64,000 bases of DNA from Candidatus Hodarchaeota archaeon (GCA_016840285.1 JAEOSR010000038.1:1-64000), one strand, 5' to 3'; shown: positions 16,835 through 26,049, counted from the first letter of the stretch. The notes: generated by a model from the letters alone, not told the origin. A program made the numbers and translations.

Positions 16835-18283
16835 TTATATACCAAGGGCTTTTTTGACTCCTTCTCCATAAGCAGGATCTACTTTGTCAAAGTGCTCCAA
16901 TTGTCGTTTAATAATGTATTCAGGAACTCCAACCATGGATGTAGCGATGTTACTAAATAGCCTTGCCTTCTGCTCATCATTGAAAAGATTGAAAAGTGCT
17001 CGTGGTTGACCATAATCATCATTACCCTCACGGTGATTGTAGCGATCAGCATCTCCTGAGATCTTGAGTGGTGGTTCTGCATACTTAGAGTTCTCTTCGG
17101 GGCCTCCGAAGGAATTTGGTTCGTAATAGGCGTCTGGATTCTCCTTAAAATTGTCGAAAAATCTCATATGACCATCCTTATGGTAATGTGCGACTCCACT
17201 TTTCGGCCTGTTTACCGGTAATGACTCATAATGGGTACCAAGCCGGTATCTGTGTGCATCGGTATAGGAAAAGATTCTCGCCTGTAACATCTTATCAGGG
17301 GAGAAGCTAATTCCAGGTACGATATTTGAGGGGGAGAATGCTGCCTGCTCAATATCTGTGAAGTAATTATCTGGATTCCTGTTTAGCTCCATCACACCAA
17401 CTTCTTTCAAGGGATATTCGCCATGAGGCCAGACCTTTGTCAGATCAAAAGGATTGTAGGATGTCTTCAATGCATCTTCCTCAAACATCACCTGCACATA
17501 CAAGGTCCATTTGGGGAATTCACCTCTCTCAATAGTCCCGAAAAGCTCTTCCTGATATGATTCCCTTGTCCGACCGATAACCTCCGCAGCCTCCTCGTTA
17601 GTATAAAATTTGTGCCCCTGCTGAGTTTTGAAGTGGAACTTGATCCAGAAGCGCTCATTGTCTGCATTGACAAAGCTGTATGTGTGAGAGCCATAACCAT
17701 TCATATACATGGGAGCTACAGGAATACCCCTGTCAGACATGAGTATGGTTACTTGGTGTAGACTTTCGGGAGAAAGGCTCCAGAAATCCCAAGCTGCGGT
17801 ATTGGATCGGAGATTAGTCTTGGGATGCCTTTTCTGTGTATGAATGAAATCTGGGAATTTCAAGGGGTCTCGTATGAAGAAAACAGGTGTGTTGTTACCA
17901 ACTAAATCCCAATTTCCTTCATCAGTATAGAATTTTAAAGCAAAACCACGAACATCTCTCTCGGTATCAGCAGCACCCTTTTCACCAGCAACAGTGGAAA
18001 ATCGGGCTAGCATATCAGTCTTCTTACCGATTTCACTGAAAATGTTGGCTTTAGTATATTTTGTGATATTATGAGTCACGGTGAAGGTACCAAAGGCACC
18101 CCATCCCTTGGCATGTACTACTCGTTCAGGAATTCTCTCCCTGTTTTGGTGTGCAAGCTTCTCAATTAATTGGTAATCCTGCATAAGAACAGGACCCCTA
18201 GGGCCAGCGGTTAGTGAGTTCTGGTTATCTGCCACTGGATTTCCTGCAGTTGTTGTTAGTCTTTTTTCTTTTTTATCAGTCAT
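16835..18283 (-). CDS. katA: heme catalase (small-subunit, clade 3 type)
   Basis: 482 residues, the standard length of small-subunit catalases that convert H2O2 to water and oxygen. Active-site His57 ([12 protein letters not shown]), Asn130 (VGNNTPVFF) and heme-ligand Tyr340 ([14 protein letters not shown]) are all present. The C-terminus lacks the extra domain of large catalases. The gene is visibly richer in G and C than its neighbours and is mainly a bacterial family, so lateral transfer is likely. It has its own archaeal-style promoter framed by an inverted repeat (18319-18353), which suggests that it is regulated by the host. Confidence 0.95.
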   Translation of the reverse strand: MTDKKEKRLTTTAGNPVADNQNSLTAGPRGPVLMQDYQLIEKLAHQNRERIPERVVHAKGWGAFGTFTVTHNITKYTKANIFSEIGKKTDMLARFSTVAGEKGAADTERDVRGFALKFYTDEGNWDLVGNNTPVFFIRDPLKFPDFIHTQKRHPKTNLRSNTAAWDFWSLSPESLHQVTILMSDRGIPVAPMYMNGYGSHTYSFVNADNERFWIKFHFKTQQGHKFYTNEEAAEVIGRTRESYQEELFGTIERGEFPKWTLYVQVMFEEDALKTSYNPFDLTKVWPHGEYPLKEVGVMELNRNPDNYFTDIEQAAFSPSNIVPGISFSPDKMLQARIFSYTDAHRYRLGTHYESLPVNRPKSGVAHYHKDGHMRFFDNFKENPDAYYEPNSFGGPEENSKYAEPPLKISGDADRYNHREGNDDYGQPRALFNLFNDEQKARLFSNIATSMVGVPEYIIKRQLEHFDKVDPAYGEGVKKALGI

Positions 18284-18745
18284 TTTGAGTTCTCTCCTAG
18301 AGCTGTTTTAATGTGACAATTTGGTCTTATATACTTTTCAACTTTATGACCAAGTTTCCATTAAAAATAAATATTAACATACTTGTTCGAAAATAAAACT
18401 GTTAGTTACTTAAATGAAATTCTCAACAAATAGTATATCATTGCGACCGTGCTGTCAAAAATTCTTTATTATGGGTTCCAATAGAATCACCCGTGATAGA
18501 GCTCTCCCCGACAAAATTATTGAGAAAACAAAGTGTTAGATCAAAATTGAATATTTTAATTACTTGTAGATTTTGATCATAACTAGATTTAAGAAGGAAA
18601 AGGAAAGTAGGATTTCCCAATGTAGGTTGAGGTATATATATTCAGGTCAACCTTTTCTAAGAAATTAATAATTAAATTGATTATATACCGTTCAATAAGC
18701 ATTTTTACTTATTTATCCTACGAAACTAATTAATCTTTTTAATTT
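18284..18745. other. catalase upstream region
   Basis: The katA promoter occupies about 18319-18353 (separate entry). From 18354 to 18745 I see no reliable gene; a 60-codon minus-strand frame at 18620-18438 lacks a family pattern. Confidence 0.4.
18319..18353 (-). promoter_or_regulatory. katA core promoter inside an inverted repeat
   Basis: Read on the minus strand, a purine-rich GAAAAG (BRE) precedes TATATAAG, about 50 bases before the katA ATG. The box lies between TTGGTC (18321-18326) and GACCAA (18348-18353), perfect 6-base arms 21 bases apart. The octamer GACCAAAT next to the TATA box recurs at 19667-19674 beside another TATA-like run. This looks like an operator. Confidence 0.55.
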
Positions 18746-19129
18746 TTAACAAGTAGTATGAAAAATACCTGCTACTCTTTCACCCTGCTCCAGAAGCTCA
18801 TTGGTTTTAGCGAGAACCAAGGGTGTAAGATCTCGGATCAGAGCAATATTCTCTTGTTTTAGTTTCGATGCTAACCAGCTTTCAGACTCCTGAGTTAATG
18901 GCAAAATTCCGGTTTGTCCTGTTCCAATAACAAAGTGGCGGGGATTTCGCTGAAATAACAATTTGAGTTCCCACAAAGAGAGTTCCTTATGCCCCCTAAT
19001 TCGTTTGGAATGAGATTTATCACGCTTAACAATTTCATGGTCAGGTAAAAGATAGACATCATGCGGATACTCTTGATCGGATATAGTTATTGATCCAAAC
19101 CGAGTTGATTCAAAATTTATTTGCTTCAT
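18746..19129 (-). CDS. Mth938-like domain protein
   Basis: 127 residues matching the Mth938-like fold family (related to the human complex-I assembly factor NDUFAF3). Key stretches: FESTRFGSITISDQEYPHDV at the start, HFVIGTGQTGILPLTQESES in the middle, and a conserved end AGIFHTTC. The archaeal family is small and cytosolic; its biochemical role is not established. The ATG is at 19129, just eight bases inside the opposite-strand frame that holds a PIN-domain fragment. Confidence 0.85.
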   Translation of the reverse strand: MKQINFESTRFGSITISDQEYPHDVYLLPDHEIVKRDKSHSKRIRGHKELSLWELKLLFQRNPRHFVIGTGQTGILPLTQESESWLASKLKQENIALIRDLTPLVLAKTNELLEQGERVAGIFHTTC

Positions 19130-19169
19130 GCTTCAACGCAAAACTCCATCATTAATAAACTTACTTCTG

Positions 19170-19351
19170 GATTCACCATTATTTCAATGTCTGTGGAGGT
19201 TGAAGCAGAATTAAGGAAAGCTGGGAAATTAATAGGAGGAGCTGATATTCTCATAGCAGGAACAATGCTTTCACATGGAATTAAGACAGTTGTAACTAAA
19301 AACCTTATACACTTCGAGAAAATAAGGGACATTCTAATCCAGACATGGTGA
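19170..19351 (+). pseudogene. C-terminal fragment of a PIN-domain (VapC-type) toxin
   Basis: The plus strand encodes VEVEAELRKAGKLIGGADIL followed by IAGTMLSHGIKTVVTKNLIH and FEKIRDILIQTW. This is the C-terminal half of a VapC-like PIN nuclease, including the Asp of 'aDilIA' and the 'TkNxxHFekI' box. The N-terminal half with the first two acidic residues is missing: the frame's ATG at 19121 adds only an unrelated stretch and overlaps the start of the Mth938-like gene. No intact antitoxin is recognised nearby. Confidence 0.65.
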
Positions 19352-19377
19352 ATACCCAGACCGCCTTCGATTCTTTC

Positions 19378-19572
19378 TTACTTCGGTAAACGGAGTCTGT
19401 CAGACGATATTCGATAGCGTGCTGACAATGGATCAGAAATTCTGGAGCTTTTCGTAATTCGCTGTTTTCTCTTTGATAAATGAATCTTTCCAAGCATATT
19501 CCGTAAAATTTGTTTTTCTGATGAAAAGTTGTCTTCAGAATTTCTCAAACTGACATTCTTTGGTTTAGCCAC
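19378..19572 (-). CDS. hypothetical basic 64-residue protein
   Basis: GTG start at 19572-19570 (GTGGCTAAACCA) with a GAAGGGA motif upstream. The product is basic and Ser-rich (starts MAKPKNVSLRNSEDNFSSEK, ends RYRISSDRLRLPK) and not recognised. A TATA-like run and the GACCAAAT octamer seen at katA lie about 100 bases upstream, which supports transcription. The second half could be out of frame relative to an ancestral gene. Confidence 0.35.
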   Translation of the reverse strand: MAKPKNVSLRNSEDNFSSEKQILRNMLGKIHLSKRKQRITKSSRISDPLSARYRISSDRLRLPK

Positions 19573-19901
19573 TTTATATCCCTTCGATTTAATATTCGGT
19601 CTTTGACTGAATGGATTAATATTCAGTTGATGACAGAATGGTCATCATTTATTAACATTTACTTACGACCAAATGATATATTATATTATAAAAAGCTAAA
19701 ATTACAAATTTATCATATTTATTGCTAACAAATCAGCTTCTATCCATTTTATATAAGAGGAATTCTTGTCAATTTCTGATTTTCAATTGTTTATATTATT
19801 AAACTTGATTGAATTGGATTTATCCTAAAAAATTGGATCATAATTCATTTCTGTGGAAAAGCATAAATATTCAGTAACCTTTTGAATATAGTTGATGAGT
19901 C
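19573..19901. promoter_or_regulatory. divergent region with three inverted repeats
   Basis: CTGAAT/ATTCAG (19607-19612 and 19621-19626), GATGAC/GTCATC (19629-19634 and 19641-19646) and the GACCAAAT octamer (19667-19674) beside TATA-like DNA. They are good operator candidates for the regulator at 19902. No gene is seen. Confidence 0.4.
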
Positions 19902-20600
19902 ATGAATTCAAATTCAAAAAACACTCAGGAACAGCTCAAGAACCGTAAAATGTTATTTGATTTTTGGAGAGATGTCCCTACTATCCGATTTATGGATACA
20001 TCGTTCTTTACTATTATGAATCAAGAAGTTAGGAGTGAAATTCTAGATATATTACGTGAGGGAATTCTAGATGATTCATTTGTTGATAATGGTCAAACTC
20101 GACGGCGGTATGCTCTCAATGCACAGGAGCTTCAGAAGCATATTGGAGAACGACTCCAACGGGAAATAACCCTATCTAATGTCTATTTTCATCTTCAGAA
20201 ACTAAAGGAAATCGATTGTATTCAAGAATTGGTTTCAATTCGTGAGGGAAAATATAATGTAGCCTATTTTAGCAGGACTGCAAAATTATTTTCTAGTTCA
20301 ATTAAAGATTCCGCTAAAATGGATGAAATTAACACGTTAAGGAAATTGTTCATCAGACTCCTACCTTCTCTTAATCCTACGATCGAAAAAGAGACCATTA
20401 TGAATCTTTTTGATGAGATCTATCAATATAGATTAGAAAGAGAGCAAAGAAGGTTCGCTTGGCTGGAGAAACACGCGGAGCTTATAACAGATTTAGAATT
20501 TGACATTTTGATTATCGATAAGTTTCTACTGGAACTTGATGGCTCAGATACTAAAGGGTCTCGTCTGTATTCCCAAATTTCCGATGTAATTAATTACTAG
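19902..20600 (+). CDS. winged-helix (ArsR-like) regulator
   Basis: 232 residues. The N-terminal ~125 residues form a winged helix: TIMNQEVRSEILDILREGIL, then helix-turn-helix QKHIGERLQREITLSNVYFH and LQKLKEIDCIQELVSIREG with the wing NVAYFSRTAK. The rest is helical and charged (RLEREQRRFAWLEKHAELI), probably dimerising or sensing. It converges on a second winged-helix gene 24 bases away. The palindromes upstream suggest autoregulation. Confidence 0.75.
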   Translation: MNSNSKNTQEQLKNRKMLFDFWRDVPTIRFMDTSFFTIMNQEVRSEILDILREGILDDSFVDNGQTRRRYALNAQELQKHIGERLQREITLSNVYFHLQKLKEIDCIQELVSIREGKYNVAYFSRTAKLFSSSIKDSAKMDEINTLRKLFIRLLPSLNPTIEKETIMNLFDEIYQYRLEREQRRFAWLEKHAELITDLEFDILIIDKFLLELDGSDTKGSRLYSQISDVINY

Positions 20601-20624
20601 TGTAAAAAGATTCTTGGTTTTTTC

Positions 20625-21245
20625 TTAGTCCATCGAAAAAGCGCCAAAAATCGCTAAATGAGTAGAGTTTCTAATTATGTCGATCATTGTGTTATGTTTT
20701 TCATGTGATCTGAATAATAATTCCATAATTTCTTTGTGCTTAGAATTAACTGCCGAAAGAGAGGCTTTGTCAATAAAAAAGAATTGCTGATAAGGGATAT
20801 TCAATGTGCTGATATATTCTTCAAACTTGTTTTCAGGGATTTTTTCTAGTGATCTTAATTGTTGAGTCAATACCGCAATCATAACCTGTAGTTGGAATAA
20901 GAAGGATATTTTTAAACTACCTGGCTTGTGAAATTCTTCATCTAACTGGATAAAAATATCATTAAACCATTTAGTAATCCGAAACTTTCTCCTAGACAGG
21001 TGATCAGTTAATTTTTCTGTTTCAAATTCTTCTATAATATTATTATCTGTCAATTGGTTTAAATAATAGTAAATTCTTGATCCAGGCATATTAATCTTTC
21101 TTTTAATTTCCGCAGATGTAGCACCAGGTTTTCGGAGAAGTTCTAAGATTATCGCAAGTTTATTTGGATCACTCATCATATTAAATATTTTTGTTGAGTC
21201 ATAGATAGGAATTCCTGACGGATTTACATTCTTATATTCATTCAT
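20625..21245 (-). CDS. ArsR-type winged-helix regulator
   Basis: 206 residues. Residues 15-100 are an ArsR-like DNA-binding domain: IFNMMSDPNKLAIILELLRK, TSAEIKRKINMPGSRIYYYL, NQLTDNNIIEE and wing RRKFRITKWF. The C-terminal half is helical and likely senses a ligand. It diverges from the ICMT-like gene at 21349 over a ~100-base gap carrying operator-like repeats, so it may control that gene and the flavoprotein after it. Confidence 0.8.
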   Translation of the reverse strand: MNEYKNVNPSGIPIYDSTKIFNMMSDPNKLAIILELLRKPGATSAEIKRKINMPGSRIYYYLNQLTDNNIIEEFETEKLTDHLSRRKFRITKWFNDIFIQLDEEFHKPGSLKISFLFQLQVMIAVLTQQLRSLEKIPENKFEEYISTLNIPYQQFFFIDKASLSAVNSKHKEIMELLFRSHEKHNTMIDIIRNSTHLAIFGAFSMD

Positions 21246-21246
21246 C

Positions 21247-21318
21247 GGTAGTCAAATCTGCCAATGACAAAAACTTTTTAAAATTTTTGAATAGTCAACA
21301 ATTTGATAACTAATCAAA
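21247..21318. promoter_or_regulatory. operator-like repeats between divergent genes
   Basis: TAGTCAA occurs twice (about 21248 and 21292), and TTTGAT (21302-21307) with ATCAAA (21313-21318) forms an inverted repeat of 6-base arms. The site sits between the ArsR-type gene and the ICMT-like gene. Confidence 0.35.
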
Positions 21319-21348
21319 AAAATGAACGATTAAAATATGGTGATACTA

Positions 21349-21912
21349 ATGTATAATGTAAATCAAATGAGTGAAAAAGAGCGAGAACACCCTCATTGCC
21401 ATTTAATTCAACTCCTTTGTTTCATCAGTTTTTTTATTATCTGGCTTCTTGACTCTTTTATAACAATATATTCAGTTGGTCTTTTATCCTCTCTAATCCC
21501 AGTAGCTTTTAGAGTGATCGTTTGTGGTTTTCTAATTCTGATTTCTTTTGTTCTTTCACGCTCTACACATGATATCTTATTAAAAAAGGGTCAGATTAAA
21601 GGACCAAAAGGTCATCGACATCATCCACCAGATCGAGTAATAAATTATGGAGTAATGGCATATGTACGACATCCATTGTATCTTGCTGTTCTTTTATTCT
21701 ATCTCGCACTTGTACTATTGACTATGTCAATTATCAGCTTTCTTGTGTGGATTATTATATTCTTCATTCATAACAGAATGGCTTCATTCGAAGAAAAACA
21801 ACTGATTTTGATGTTCAATGAGGATTATACAGAATATAAGAGACAAGTACCTAAATGGATTCCCCATCCCCTCAAACTAATTACTCAATTCCCAGCTCGA
21901 CCCAAAGTTTGA
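21349..21912 (+). CDS. ICMT/PEMT-like membrane methyltransferase
   Basis: About 187 residues from ATG 21349, chosen over ATG 21337 because GGTGAT lies five bases before it. Four to five membrane helices (LLCFISFFIIWLLDSFITIY, LIPVAFRVIVCGFLILISFV, later LYLAVLLFYLALVLLTMSII). The SAM-site signature of the isoprenylcysteine-methyltransferase/phospholipid-methyltransferase family is present: YGVMAYVRHPLYL and FEEKQLILMFNEDYTEYKRQ. Substrates in archaea are unknown; lipids or prenylated molecules are candidates. Thirty-odd bases before the flavoprotein gene, probably one unit. A frameshifted relative lies at 56351-56976. Confidence 0.85.
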   Translation: MYNVNQMSEKEREHPHCHLIQLLCFISFFIIWLLDSFITIYSVGLLSSLIPVAFRVIVCGFLILISFVLSRSTHDILLKKGQIKGPKGHRHHPPDRVINYGVMAYVRHPLYLAVLLFYLALVLLTMSIISFLVWIIIFFIHNRMASFEEKQLILMFNEDYTEYKRQVPKWIPHPLKLITQFPARPKV

Positions 21913-21968
21913 ACTGAACCATTTAATTTTTAATAAATCCAATAAATTTGTATCAATCAGGTATTTCC

Positions 21969-23003
21969 ATGACTCTATTTGATCCAGGTTTCATAGGAAA
22001 CTTAGAACTACGAAACCGCTTTGTACGGTCTGCAACTGGGGAATTGGCTGCCAATGAGAATGGCACAATCACATCCTTTTATTTACCTTTATTTGCGAAT
22101 TTGGCAAAGGGTGAGGTCGGCCTTATTATTGGGGGGGATCTTTACATATCAGATGATGGAAAAATGAGTCATAATATGACTGGAATGTCTCATGATTATC
22201 ATGTGACTGGTCATAAACAAATTACTCAAACTTTCCATGAAGCTGGCACAGGAAGTAAAATTGCTGCACAATTAAACCATGGCGGGGCTTTTTCTCTTAA
22301 CAGTAAACCTTCCCATATCAGTGATAACTCTTATATTCAACAATTGGGGAAAGAAGACATTGAGGAAATTATTATTGGATTTAGAAATGCTGCTATTCGT
22401 GCTAAAAGAGCAGGATACGATGTAATACAAATCCATGCTGCTCATGGATACTTAATCAACCAATTTTTGTCTAAAAGAACCAATTTACGAACCGATTCTT
22501 GGGGGGGATCCCTAGAAAATCGTGCTCAATTCTTTTTATCGGTCTATACTGAGGTAAGAAACACGGTTGGTTCCAATTTTCCAATCATTGTTAAAATAAA
22601 TGGATCAGACGATCCTTTTGATGGATTTACAGTTGAAGATTCAGCTAAAGTCCTGGAAATGTTAACAGATGAGGGATTGAATGGAATAGAAGTGAGTGGT
22701 ATGGAACCTGCTAGATCTCTAAAAAAACAGGAAGAAGGGTATTTTGCAAAGAATGCCAAAAAAATCCATACTCAACTAGAGGATATCCCTATCATTTTAG
22801 TCGGCGGCTTACGCACCTTTTCAGTGATGAATAACTTGCACAAGGAGTTTGTGGATTTCGTTTCTATGTGTCGGCCATTTATTAGAGAGCCTGACCTAGT
22901 AAAGAAGTTCAAAGCGGGAAAAAAACAGGCAGACTGCGTTTCATGCAATCGCTGCAATAAAGCTCCTGATATTATTGGCTGTCTGGTTATTATGAAAAAA
23001 TAA
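21969..23003 (+). CDS. old-yellow-enzyme family NADH:flavin oxidoreductase
   Basis: 344 residues from ATG 21969 (TTG 21948 also in frame). A full FMN-binding TIM barrel: start TLFDPGFIGNLELRNRFVRS, QLNHGG, then HAAHGYLINQFLSKRTN and DSWGGSLENR. The sequence ends shortly after the barrel with a Cys group CVSCNRCNKAPDIIGC, which recalls the [4Fe-4S] motif of 2,4-dienoyl-CoA-reductase-type members but has altered spacing, and the C-terminal NAD(P)-binding domains are absent. It probably reduces activated double bonds using electrons from a partner; the flavodoxin/ferredoxin proteins downstream are candidates. Confidence 0.85.
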   Translation: MTLFDPGFIGNLELRNRFVRSATGELAANENGTITSFYLPLFANLAKGEVGLIIGGDLYISDDGKMSHNMTGMSHDYHVTGHKQITQTFHEAGTGSKIAAQLNHGGAFSLNSKPSHISDNSYIQQLGKEDIEEIIIGFRNAAIRAKRAGYDVIQIHAAHGYLINQFLSKRTNLRTDSWGGSLENRAQFFLSVYTEVRNTVGSNFPIIVKINGSDDPFDGFTVEDSAKVLEMLTDEGLNGIEVSGMEPARSLKKQEEGYFAKNAKKIHTQLEDIPIILVGGLRTFSVMNNLHKEFVDFVSMCRPFIREPDLVKKFKAGKKQADCVSCNRCNKAPDIIGCLVIMKK

Positions 23004-23105
23004 AAACGTATAAGCCAATCAATGATGGCTTTAATCGTCCTTTGGGGACACTATTTTCTTTATACTATAATTGAAGCAATAAAAACAATTAATAACCAAT
23101 ATCAA

Positions 23106-23119
23106 CGTACGATCGTTCG
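23106..23119. promoter_or_regulatory. TetR-type operator O1 upstream of its regulator
   Basis: CGTAC-GATC-GTTCG, one mismatch from the CGAAC-N4-GTTCG sites before 23988. It lies about 80 bases before the TetR start and suggests autoregulation. Confidence 0.6.
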
Positions 23120-23198
23120 TTATTAAAATGTGCAGATTCGTATTATTATATTCAATTGATGAACTCAACGAAATTTTCTAAAATGGTTTGGTTATGGA

Positions 23199-23804
23199 AT
23201 GGTTCAGATTCTAAAAAAAGAAAGAAAAAAGAGAATAGAACATGCAGCTCTTGATGAATTTTTGTCAAAGGGATTCTTAAACGCATCAATGAGAAATATC
23301 GCTCTGAACGCACAAATTAGTTCAAGTAATCTATATAATTATTTCGAAAGTAAAGAAAAATTATTTTACTCAATTACTGATAGAGTTTACAATATTATAA
23401 GCAATTTAGTGGGAGATCTTACACAAACAGAAAGAGAATTCGGAAGAGACTATTTTTTCAATCAAGTGAGTAATTTAATTGCAGAACCAATCAGCGAATT
23501 AATAAAGAATCATCGAAAGAAATTTTTGTTGATTATGGAGGGGAGTCAAGGGACAAAATATGAAAATTTTCAGGAAGAATTGGTAATAATAATCGAAAAA
23601 CATTTTACTGAGCATTTACAAGCAATTGAAAACTCAGAGATTAGCGATTTGGCAGATACTTTTATCTTCCATATTCTGGCAAGGAATTTGTTAGAGGGAT
23701 TGCTAGAAATCTCGAGACACTATATTAGTGACAAATGGGTGGATGAAAATATTGAAGCATTAATGAAATACCATGTAAACGGAATGTCTCAATTTTTTAA
23801 GTGA
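23199..23804 (+). CDS. TetR-family regulator of the redox gene set
   Basis: 201 residues. Residues 8-55 are a typical TetR DNA-binding domain: RKKRIEHAALDEFLSKGFLN, SMRNIALNAQISSSNLYNYF, ESKEKLFYSI. The C-terminal ligand domain is divergent. The gene is followed after 183 bases by the EFR1 gene, which has two copies of the same operator found upstream of tetR, so this protein very likely represses both itself and the redox genes. Ligand unknown. Confidence 0.85.
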   Translation: MVQILKKERKKRIEHAALDEFLSKGFLNASMRNIALNAQISSSNLYNYFESKEKLFYSITDRVYNIISNLVGDLTQTEREFGRDYFFNQVSNLIAEPISELIKNHRKKFLLIMEGSQGTKYENFQEELVIIIEKHFTEHLQAIENSEISDLADTFIFHILARNLLEGLLEISRHYISDKWVDENIEALMKYHVNGMSQFFK

Positions 23805-23904
23805 ATTCTTTCAGTATTCGCTGATTATTTTTTGTTTTACACACAAACTGCTTTTTTAAAGGAGAATATGGTAAAATTGGCAATGATTTACCAGTATAAC
23901 TAGG

Positions 23905-23966
23905 TTTATATATATCAATAACGAACAGTCGTTCGGTAATGAATATAATAGTGAACAAGTGTTCGC
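23905..23966 (+). promoter_or_regulatory. promoter with tandem TetR operators O2 and O3
   Basis: TATA box TTTATATATAT at 23905-23915, then CGAAC-AGTC-GTTCG (23922-23935) and GTGAAC-AAGT-GTTCGC (23951-23966). The two operator centres are 30 bp apart, about three helical turns, and cover the expected transcription start. ATG of the EFR1 gene follows at 23988. The arrangement predicts repression by blocking initiation. Confidence 0.7.
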
Positions 23967-23987
23967 TATTAAAAAAGTGGAATAGAT

Positions 23988-24890
23988 ATGAAAATTGCAA
24001 TTATTGTTTTTAGTCCTTCTGGAAATACCTTGAAAGTTGCTAAGATGTTAGAAAAAAATCTTATAGAGAAAAATACTAGCGTTCAAATCGTTGATATTAC
24101 AAGAACCAAAGAATTATTTAGACACAGAACATTTAGTCAATTTCTAAACCAGCATGTAGAAGAACATGACGTTCTTTGTGTCGGGTCTCCTGTTTATGCC
24201 CATCACCTGCATTATAATGTCCAGAATCTCATTAAATCCTTACCTCAACCTGGTAAGGGATGGGGAAGACTAGCCATTCCTTTCATAACTTATGGAGGAA
24301 TAAATTCGGGTGTCGCTCTCCAAGAAGCAGGAAATCTCTTAAAGAAAACTGGTCGAACACCTATCGCTGGAATGAAGATCAATTCTCAACACTCTCTGAC
24401 AAAATTACCACAAATCACGGTGAAAGTAAATGAGGGTATGCCTGGAGAAGAAATCGATTATTTAATTGAAGAATTATCAAACAAGATTCTGAATGGTGAG
24501 GAGTATGTAGATGTTTCTGAGGAGTTCCGTTATCAAAAATTAATGGTTCGTATTAAAGCAAAATTAATCTTTAGGGAAAAACTTTGGCAAAACCACCTTT
24601 ACCCCAAACAAATGGTAAACCACGAAAAATGTATCCACTGTGGTAAGTGTTCCAAATATTGTCCTGTTCAAAGGATTGAGATGATTGATAATAAACCTAC
24701 CATTTCTAAAGGAAGTCCAAGTTGTATTCATTGTGGATCCTGTGTCTCTCATTGCCCAAGCGAAGCAATAACCTTCATTACGAATTGGAAACGATGGAAT
24801 CAGCTTCTCTCAAAAGCTGCTGCGGGTCATGGCCCTTTGCCTAGTAATGAAGAGCCAAAATCAGCAGTGTATAGTATGACACATTCCTAA
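23988..24890 (+). CDS. EFR1-type flavodoxin-ferredoxin fusion
   Basis: 300 residues. Residues 1-175 are flavodoxin-like: IVFSPSGNTLKVAKML for the FMN phosphate loop and CVGSPVYAHHLHYNVQNLIK, then PFITYGGINSGVALQEAG. Residues 205-270 hold two [4Fe-4S] motifs, CIHCGKCSKYCP and CIHCGSCVSHCP. EFR1 proteins are electron carriers linking ferredoxin-type clusters to flavin. It begins a three-gene run with the MBL and NapH-like proteins (16 bases to the next ORF) under the double TetR operator. Confidence 0.9.
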   Translation: MKIAIIVFSPSGNTLKVAKMLEKNLIEKNTSVQIVDITRTKELFRHRTFSQFLNQHVEEHDVLCVGSPVYAHHLHYNVQNLIKSLPQPGKGWGRLAIPFITYGGINSGVALQEAGNLLKKTGRTPIAGMKINSQHSLTKLPQITVKVNEGMPGEEIDYLIEELSNKILNGEEYVDVSEEFRYQKLMVRIKAKLIFREKLWQNHLYPKQMVNHEKCIHCGKCSKYCPVQRIEMIDNKPTISKGSPSCIHCGSCVSHCPSEAITFITNWKRWNQLLSKAAAGHGPLPSNEEPKSAVYSMTHS

Positions 24891-24906
24891 GAGGAGGAGA
24901 ATAAGG

Positions 24907-25920
24907 ATGCGGATAAGAAAGTGCTTAAGAATCATATGTACAATCGGTTTCCTTTTTTCATTAGGAGGAGTCATACTATCATATTTGAGTCTACAAACTA
25001 CATTTTTCATTGTTTTTCTAGCAAGTATTCTGTGGTTGGTTGAATACATCCTTTTTGAGAGAAATTCTATTCCTAAAATTTCCAATTTTGCCTTGGATCT
25101 TGATGTTGTTAGAAAATTGGCTATAACAGAAAAAAATCAGCTTCCTACTCAAATAAATAGTTTGGTAATAGCAGAGGGGGAAATTCCTGACTGGATTGTT
25201 GTAGCTGGAGGAGCTTCTCAGAAATTTCACATATCTTTTACGTCATTTCAGGTCGTATACGAAGATAAAACTATTATTATCGAATGTCCTTTCAATAAAG
25301 TGCTATATGATAATTTCTGTCGTTTTAAACTTTTAGGAATTAGGGGTAAGGGATTTTATAAGAAGAATTATGATATTATGCAGAAAGCATTGTTGGAAGC
25401 TGATTACATTCTTGTGACTCATGAGCATTGGGATCATACTGGCGGAATAGCTCAATCACCTCACATTAATGAACTTATGAGGAAAGCTGTCTTAACCTCT
25501 GAACAAATATCTGGTCATACAATTAAGATGGCCAATTTTCCACAAGAGGCATTGGATAATTATATTCCATTAGAATATGATCACTATCATGTTCTTACTC
25601 CTGGGATTGTGTTAATCAAAGCTTCTGGGCATAGTACTGGTTCCCAGATGATATTTGTCCAATTGAGGAATGGAGAGGAATTTCTATTCATCGGTGACAT
25701 CGCCTGGAATCTAATTAACATAAAGAACCTTAAAAATCATTCAAGAATTGGGATGTTACTCAGATACGAAAACGGAAGACAATTAGGTCATCAGCTAAGA
25801 TGGCTTTTTGATAACATATGGAATAATCCAAAAGAGTCGATTAATCTAGTCACATCTCATGATTTAAAGCATCTAGAGTATTATCGCCGAATTGGTTTAA
25901 TTGACGATCTATTCCAATGA
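24907..25920 (+). CDS. membrane-anchored metallo-beta-lactamase-fold hydrolase
   Basis: 337 residues. Two N-terminal membrane helices (IICTIGFLFSLGGVILSYLS and TFFIVFLASILWLVEYILFE) precede an MBL domain with the zinc motif THEHWDHTGG near residue 174, GHSTG near 239 and a later FIGDIAWN Asp. The first strand VAGGASQKFHISFTSFQVVY is typical of the fold. It may hydrolyse an ester or phosphodiester at the membrane; substrate unknown. Its start lies 16 bases after the EFR1 stop with an AGGAGGA ribosome site. Confidence 0.8.
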   Translation: MRIRKCLRIICTIGFLFSLGGVILSYLSLQTTFFIVFLASILWLVEYILFERNSIPKISNFALDLDVVRKLAITEKNQLPTQINSLVIAEGEIPDWIVVAGGASQKFHISFTSFQVVYEDKTIIIECPFNKVLYDNFCRFKLLGIRGKGFYKKNYDIMQKALLEADYILVTHEHWDHTGGIAQSPHINELMRKAVLTSEQISGHTIKMANFPQEALDNYIPLEYDHYHVLTPGIVLIKASGHSTGSQMIFVQLRNGEEFLFIGDIAWNLINIKNLKNHSRIGMLLRYENGRQLGHQLRWLFDNIWNNPKESINLVTSHDLKHLEYYRRIGLIDDLFQ

Positions 25921-26049
25921 ATTTTTAGTTTTGCTTTGATTGTTATTTGGATAATTTTTAAAGAAAAACTAAAATTAGTAATAGTTCTTTAAGCACGATC
26001 TTTGAGAAATGTTCACAAATTCTAATTTTCAGTGTAGGAATTAATTTCA

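Noticed and set aside
18438..18620. 60-residue minus-strand ORF upstream of katA
   Set aside because: No family pattern, poor start, and composition like intergenic DNA.
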